Shown in pieces: positions 60,177 to 64,000 of a DNA stretch of 64,000 nucleotides (its first letter is position 1; each line of letters starts with the position of its first letter). Made by a program: the position numbers and the translations under genes. The notes beneath the pieces were generated by a model that saw nothing but the letters and a program-made list of their open reading frames with translations, searched no databases and was not told the origin of the DNA. This DNA comes from Siphonodentalium dalli (Eukaryota; Mollusca; Scaphopoda; Gadilida; Siphonodentaliidae), in the NCBI GenBank assembly GCA_032622095.1, contig CP136069.1, positions 206,824,750 to 206,888,749 on the forward strand, in the 5' to 3' direction.

Positions 60177-60404
60177 ATGGCGGCGTCCAGCCACTTCAAG
60201 TTGATACGATTGAGATTTTTTACAGTTTATAAACATGGACGAAGAGACAAACAAACATCAGACTTAGACATTTTATGTTGGTATCGGACTGGGCTTACAT
60301 GTTGTAGTATATGCCAGTTTAGGTACGTTGTTCGCTCGCTGGGTGGATTTAAGATTAGGGAAGTAACTTCTCTGAAATTCATCAACATATTTTTGTGTGT
60401 GTGA
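60177..60404 (+). CDS. Small unassigned frame behind the CACGTG module (possible captured first exon)
   Basis: Starts ATGGCGGCG and encodes about 75 residues, including LGGFKIREVTSLKFINIF. No family recognised. In copy A the corresponding minus-strand region (7779-7991 and upstream) preserves most of the peptide, including YVVRSLGGFKIREV, but an early frameshift separates it from the ATGGCGGCG. A TTTAG-GTACGT word within it resembles a splice donor. It may be a remnant of a host promoter plus exon or of a transposon gene; equally it may be chance conservation between two young copies. Confidence 0.2.
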   Translation: MAASSHFKLIRLRFFTVYKHGRRDKQTSDLDILCWYRTGLTCCSICQFRYVVRSLGGFKIREVTSLKFINIFLCV

Positions 60405-61016
60405 AATTGGACCTAACTGTCTTCTCAATAACCTGGAATATTGTCAGCACTGTGTGGATTATGGTTGTACATGGACGGGACAAGATGATATATAACCTCC
60501 GAAAAAATAACGGGCGTTTACATTATTTTCGGTGAACTGAGCTAGACCAAATTGAAAAGTCATTGAGTGCAGTGTGGTTTAATACATGCACAACACAACA
60601 GTATTGTGAATTACAAAAGACAGATACTTAAGTTTCACAACATTATAAACCGCCCAATTAACTCACAAGAGTCAACCACTGGTGACTATGATTACGAGAC
60701 ATCCAATTCTGTAGAAATTAGTCAGAGTTATGACGTCACTGAGTCACAGATCGGTCATGACTCCTGAGTCAGTAACAAGTTTGATGGCTACAACGTACAA
60801 GTATTCTTCAATTTTCATCGAAACGTGATTTGAGAACCATGTCGCCATGACATGTCGCCCAGTTACGGATTCTGCTATTCTTTTGATCGAAACGCCTGTG
60901 ATGCTGTGATATTGTTCTGATATATTTATGGAATGGTGGATAATCTCGGAGATATGGATCCAATTCAGGGACACGCGTTATAACTGAATCAATCGCAAGC
61001 TTTTAGTAACGTACTA

Positions 61017-61408
61017 CAGCTATGCTCTAATTAATCACCCCCATTTAACAAGGTTGTAGGGCGTTAATGACAATCAGACACCGGTTATACCATACCGCAG
61101 TTCAACCATGGTCAAGTGGTTGATACCGTATGTGGCAACCGCAGATAATCTTTATACAGTCTTATTAATAATATTTTGCGACCACTGTACGCCGCACTAA
61201 TTTTTTACATGGACACCTTGTAAACACCCAGTCCAGCTTTTCATCAGCGCCATGCACCATATTAACTATACACAAAACAATATTTCAATTAATAATTTGT
61301 TTACGGTTTAATTAACATTCAAAGTTGGTCACTCACCGACATTCGCAACTACTCGTAATATCGGTGGCCAATGTCGTTAAGGGGGAGGGGTCAATTAGAG
61401 CTTAGCTG
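61017..61408. mobile_element. Nested TA-flanked MITE inside CAC-element copy B
   Basis: TA-CAGCTATGCTCTAATTAATC at the left, complement of CAGCTAAGCTCTAATTGACC at the right, TA both sides (61015-61016, 61409-61410). Counterpart of 6787-7163. Confidence 0.65.
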
Positions 61409-61924
61409 TATACATACACGAACATGTAGACCATTCCAATGTCCAGATGTTTCATGTTCTTATCAAAACATGTCTGGCTACATTCTGAGCGATTCGGCCA
61501 TTTCCGCTTTGCTAGGAAATAACCTCATCCATAACTGGAAACCATATTAGCGAAATTCTACATTATATGGCTCTGGTGATCAGGCAATGGCACTGACTTG
61601 TTGACGCATAGATGCGAATGGAGAATGATTTATTAACTATGGCTTTACCAAACGTTATCATATATTAAATACATTAAACTCTCTTTGTGTTACATGTATC
61701 TTAGTATTTGTTCATTTACTGATACAGCGCATTGTAAGTGTACGATAAGCAAAACACTGAACACCGTGGCAATTGTTTTGGGAGAGTGATAATAATTCTG
61801 GTAACCCATTCAACACCTCCTTGTAGCGAGGACTAGTGAGCGCTATAGCGGTATTTTTCAAACAACAGTTTTAATTAACCAAAGTTAATGGTCTCCCCAT
61901 TTTTGAGTATTTTGCTTATCGCAC

Positions 61925-63170
61925 ACTATTTACAAAGGTTTGGGAGTTATCGCAAAGATTTGCTCCCTTGGCTGTGAATGACCGATCGGTCTATTTTAGC
62001 ATGTCAGGGCAATTATAGATTGATAGGTTGGTCACTCAGACCTGTTTAAGATGTCTGATTTATAATGTTCACAGAAGCCCATTATCGGCAAAAAGCCTTT
62101 GCGACAAATCTCAAACATCTTTGCGATAAATCGCAAAAATATAATCGCCCAGTACGTAGTCTGAGAGTTATCATAAAGATGTTTGAGATTTATCGTAAAG
62201 GTTTGTGTGTTATCGCAAAGGTTTGCTCCCTCATCACTCATGCATCTGGTTGTGAATGACTGATCGGTCTATTTTAGTCCGACCGGGCATAGATTGATAG
62301 GTTGTTCACTCAGACCTGTTTAAGATGTCTGATTTATAATATTCACAGAAGCCCATTAGTGCAAAAAAAACCTTTGCGACAAATCTCAAACATCTTTGCG
62401 ATAGATAAAAAAATTTATTCACACAGTACGTAGTCTGAGATTTATCGTAAAGATGTTTGAGATTTATCGTAATGGTTTGCGTGTTATCGCGAAAGTGTTT
62501 GTGATTTTTCGCAAAGTTTTGCTCCTCTCAACATTCTTGCATCTGGCCGTGAATGACTGACCGGTCTATTATAAATTGATAGGTTGTTCACTAACTTCAC
62601 TGAGACCTGTTCGAGATGGCTGATTTATAATGTTTACACACAAATTAAGAAATTTTTAGCACCAAAAAAGTTTGCCACAAATCTCAAACATGTTTGCGAT
62701 AATTCGCAAAATGTAATCACCCAATACGCAGTCCGAGAGTCTTCGTAAAGATGTTTGAGATTTATCGTAAAGGTTTGCAAGTTATCGCAAAGGTGTTTGT
62801 AATTTTTCGCAAAGTTGTTTTGTGATTTATCGCGAAGGTTTGCTCGCCTTGTCCCACATGCATGCTTGCTGCCAAAGAACGATCGGTCTATTTTAGCCCA
62901 ACCATGCTATTATAGATCGATTGGTGGTTTACCCAGACCTGTTGAAGATGTCGGATTATATTTATATGGTTCAAGTCCATTAATGCCAATGCATGAAAAT
63001 ATATCTGCGATAAATCAAAAACAATTGCGATTAATCGCAAACCTTTTGTAATCAATCGAAAACCTTTAGACTAAATCGCATATACAGGTACTTATTGCAA
63101 AGTTGTTTGCGATTCGCAAAGGTTTGCGATTTATCGCAAGGTAGTTTTTTAATTTATCGGGCTATTCTAG
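61925..63170. repeat. TTTGCGAT-rich tandem units (copy B)
   Basis: Reverse-oriented counterpart of 4930-6260: about four units with GACCGATCGGTCTATTTTAG, CAGACCTGTTTAAGATG and dense TTTGCGAT/ATCGCAAA words. Confidence 0.8.
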
Positions 63171-63959
63171 ATCGATCGGCGTTTCATCCAGACCAGTTCC
63201 AAGATGTTTGATTTATGTTTACTTAATATTATTGCACACAAATTAAGAAATTATTTTTGGACATTCAGACCAATTTTACTCCACATGCAGGGAACAGGGA
63301 ATCCTGAAATCGAGATCTTAAACTTTGATTTAAGTTCAAAATCACGATCAAGGTTATATACTAATAAAAGTAATGCATGTATAATTCGGATTATTTCATT
63401 ATCACTATGCAATGGAGTGGTTTTGTACTTTATTCAATGTTTAAACGCCATAGCTTCATTTGGAATCTAAATTGCCACATTGTTAAATTTGCCGTCGGCC
63501 ATGTTTCGTAATTTCGAGTGCTTGGTATCTGGGCAGCAGGTTCTCCGCTTAGTACCTATATGTTTGGTTCTGTGGAGTACCAAATTGCTAGGTACTATGC
63601 ATAGTACCTAAATACTTCAGAGTACCTGTCTTTATATTCGGTACTTCATATAATATAATGGTTGTGTATTTCTTGGCACTTCATGTCCTGTGCGTCATGA
63701 CTTCGGTGACATAACGGCAGAGTGGGTATTATATGCACAATGCCCGAATAGAACCTAAATATTTAGTAGGTAATCCAGAGTACCAATCATATTGGTACTC
63801 TAGAGTACCTAAACTTTTGGTACTCCAGAGTACCTAAACGTTTGGTACTCCAGAGTACCACTTTTGGTACTCCAGAGTACCAAACAGTTGGTACTCCCCC
63901 TGGGACAAAGCTTAGTACCTACGTAGGCACTCTGAAGTACCTATTTTTTAAAGAGTGTA

Positions 63960-64000
63960 TTGCGCCATTAAAATTGGTGACGAGTAAGTATCACGGCCTT
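63960..64000. repeat. 174-bp satellite resumes at the window end
   Basis: TTGCGCCATTAAAATTGGTG then ACGAGTAAGTATCACGGCC continues the array exactly where 59898 broke off, so the array extends beyond the window. Confidence 0.9.

Larger units (their letters stand above)
59901..63957. mobile_element. Non-autonomous DNA transposon, CAC-type ends, copy B (4057 bp, inverted relative to copy A)
   Basis: Left end CACACTTAGAAATAATAAG and right end ...TTTTTTAAAGAGTG, with TA on both sides (59899-59900, 63958-63959); the satellite reads on after it. It aligns along its length, in reverse, with 3865-8285: twin CACGTG palindromes (60061-60143), the ATGGCGGCG frame, nested MITE (61017-61408), TTTGCGAT units and a conserved 88-codon frame at 63204-63470 (4660-4926 in copy A). 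It has far fewer GGTACTCTGGAGTACC repeats. No transposase. Confidence 0.88.

Noticed and set aside
3865-63957. One giant 60-kb element with 4-kb terminal inverted repeats
   Set aside because: The two repeats have their own ends and separate target duplications (CA and TA), and lie in unrelated targets (a LINE ORF1 and a satellite). They are two insertions of one family in opposite orientation.

Overview
The window is eukaryotic, almost certainly metazoan, DNA: AT-rich, gene-poor, and made mostly of nested transposons, minisatellites and satellite repeats. Three things suggest a lophotrochozoan, most likely a bivalve mollusc: frequent ACATGTACATGT-type words (about 32.5-42.3 kb), several L1/Tx1- and CR1-type LINEs, and a Mab-21/cGAS-like gene (a family expanded in bivalves). 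The organism is an inference; no marker in the window proves it. I see no rRNA, tRNA, CRISPR array or bacterial-style operon.

Layout. 1-8.68 kb: an L1/Tx1-like LINE on the minus strand (ORF2 at 1-2237, ORF1 at 3565-8678), with ORF1 split by a 4.4-kb DNA transposon (3865-8285, CAC-type ends, 2-bp target duplication). 8.7-15.4 kb: non-coding repeats, including a 2.2-kb inverted-repeat structure whose loop is a minisatellite. 15.4-20 kb: a decayed CR1/Jockey-like LINE interrupted by a Harbinger-like element and by a short retroposon with an 11-bp target duplication. 20-25.5 kb: the most host-like stretch, holding the one convincing gene, a 391-codon Mab-21/cGAS-like nucleotidyltransferase (21701-22876, minus).

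From about 25.7 kb to the end the base layer seems to be a roughly 174-bp satellite that has been opened repeatedly by insertions: (i) a 17.1-kb element with CCCATATAAAAATGTACC termini (25921-43051) that itself carries minisatellites, Harbinger-like and TA-flanked MITEs, palindromes and a 5'-truncated LINE; (ii) a foldback element with GCGACAAA-rich arms, its ends now 12 kb apart (43281 and 55515), beside a perfect 236-bp-arm palindrome; (iii) inside that, a 10.45-kb LTR retrotransposon (44833-55286) with two nearly identical 1810-bp LTRs, a primer-binding site and polypurine tract but no recognisable protein; (iv) a 1.1-kb hAT-like element (58454-59549); (v) a second copy of the CAC-type transposon in opposite orientation (59901-63957). 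The satellite resumes after each insertion, so the order of events can be partly read.

The genes do not form a pathway. The cGAS-like gene is the only likely host protein and its family acts in innate immune sensing. Everything else is best understood as a stratified record of transposition, foldback duplication and tandem-repeat expansion. The two inverted CAC-element copies, the inverted repeats and the satellite are plausible substrates for further rearrangement.
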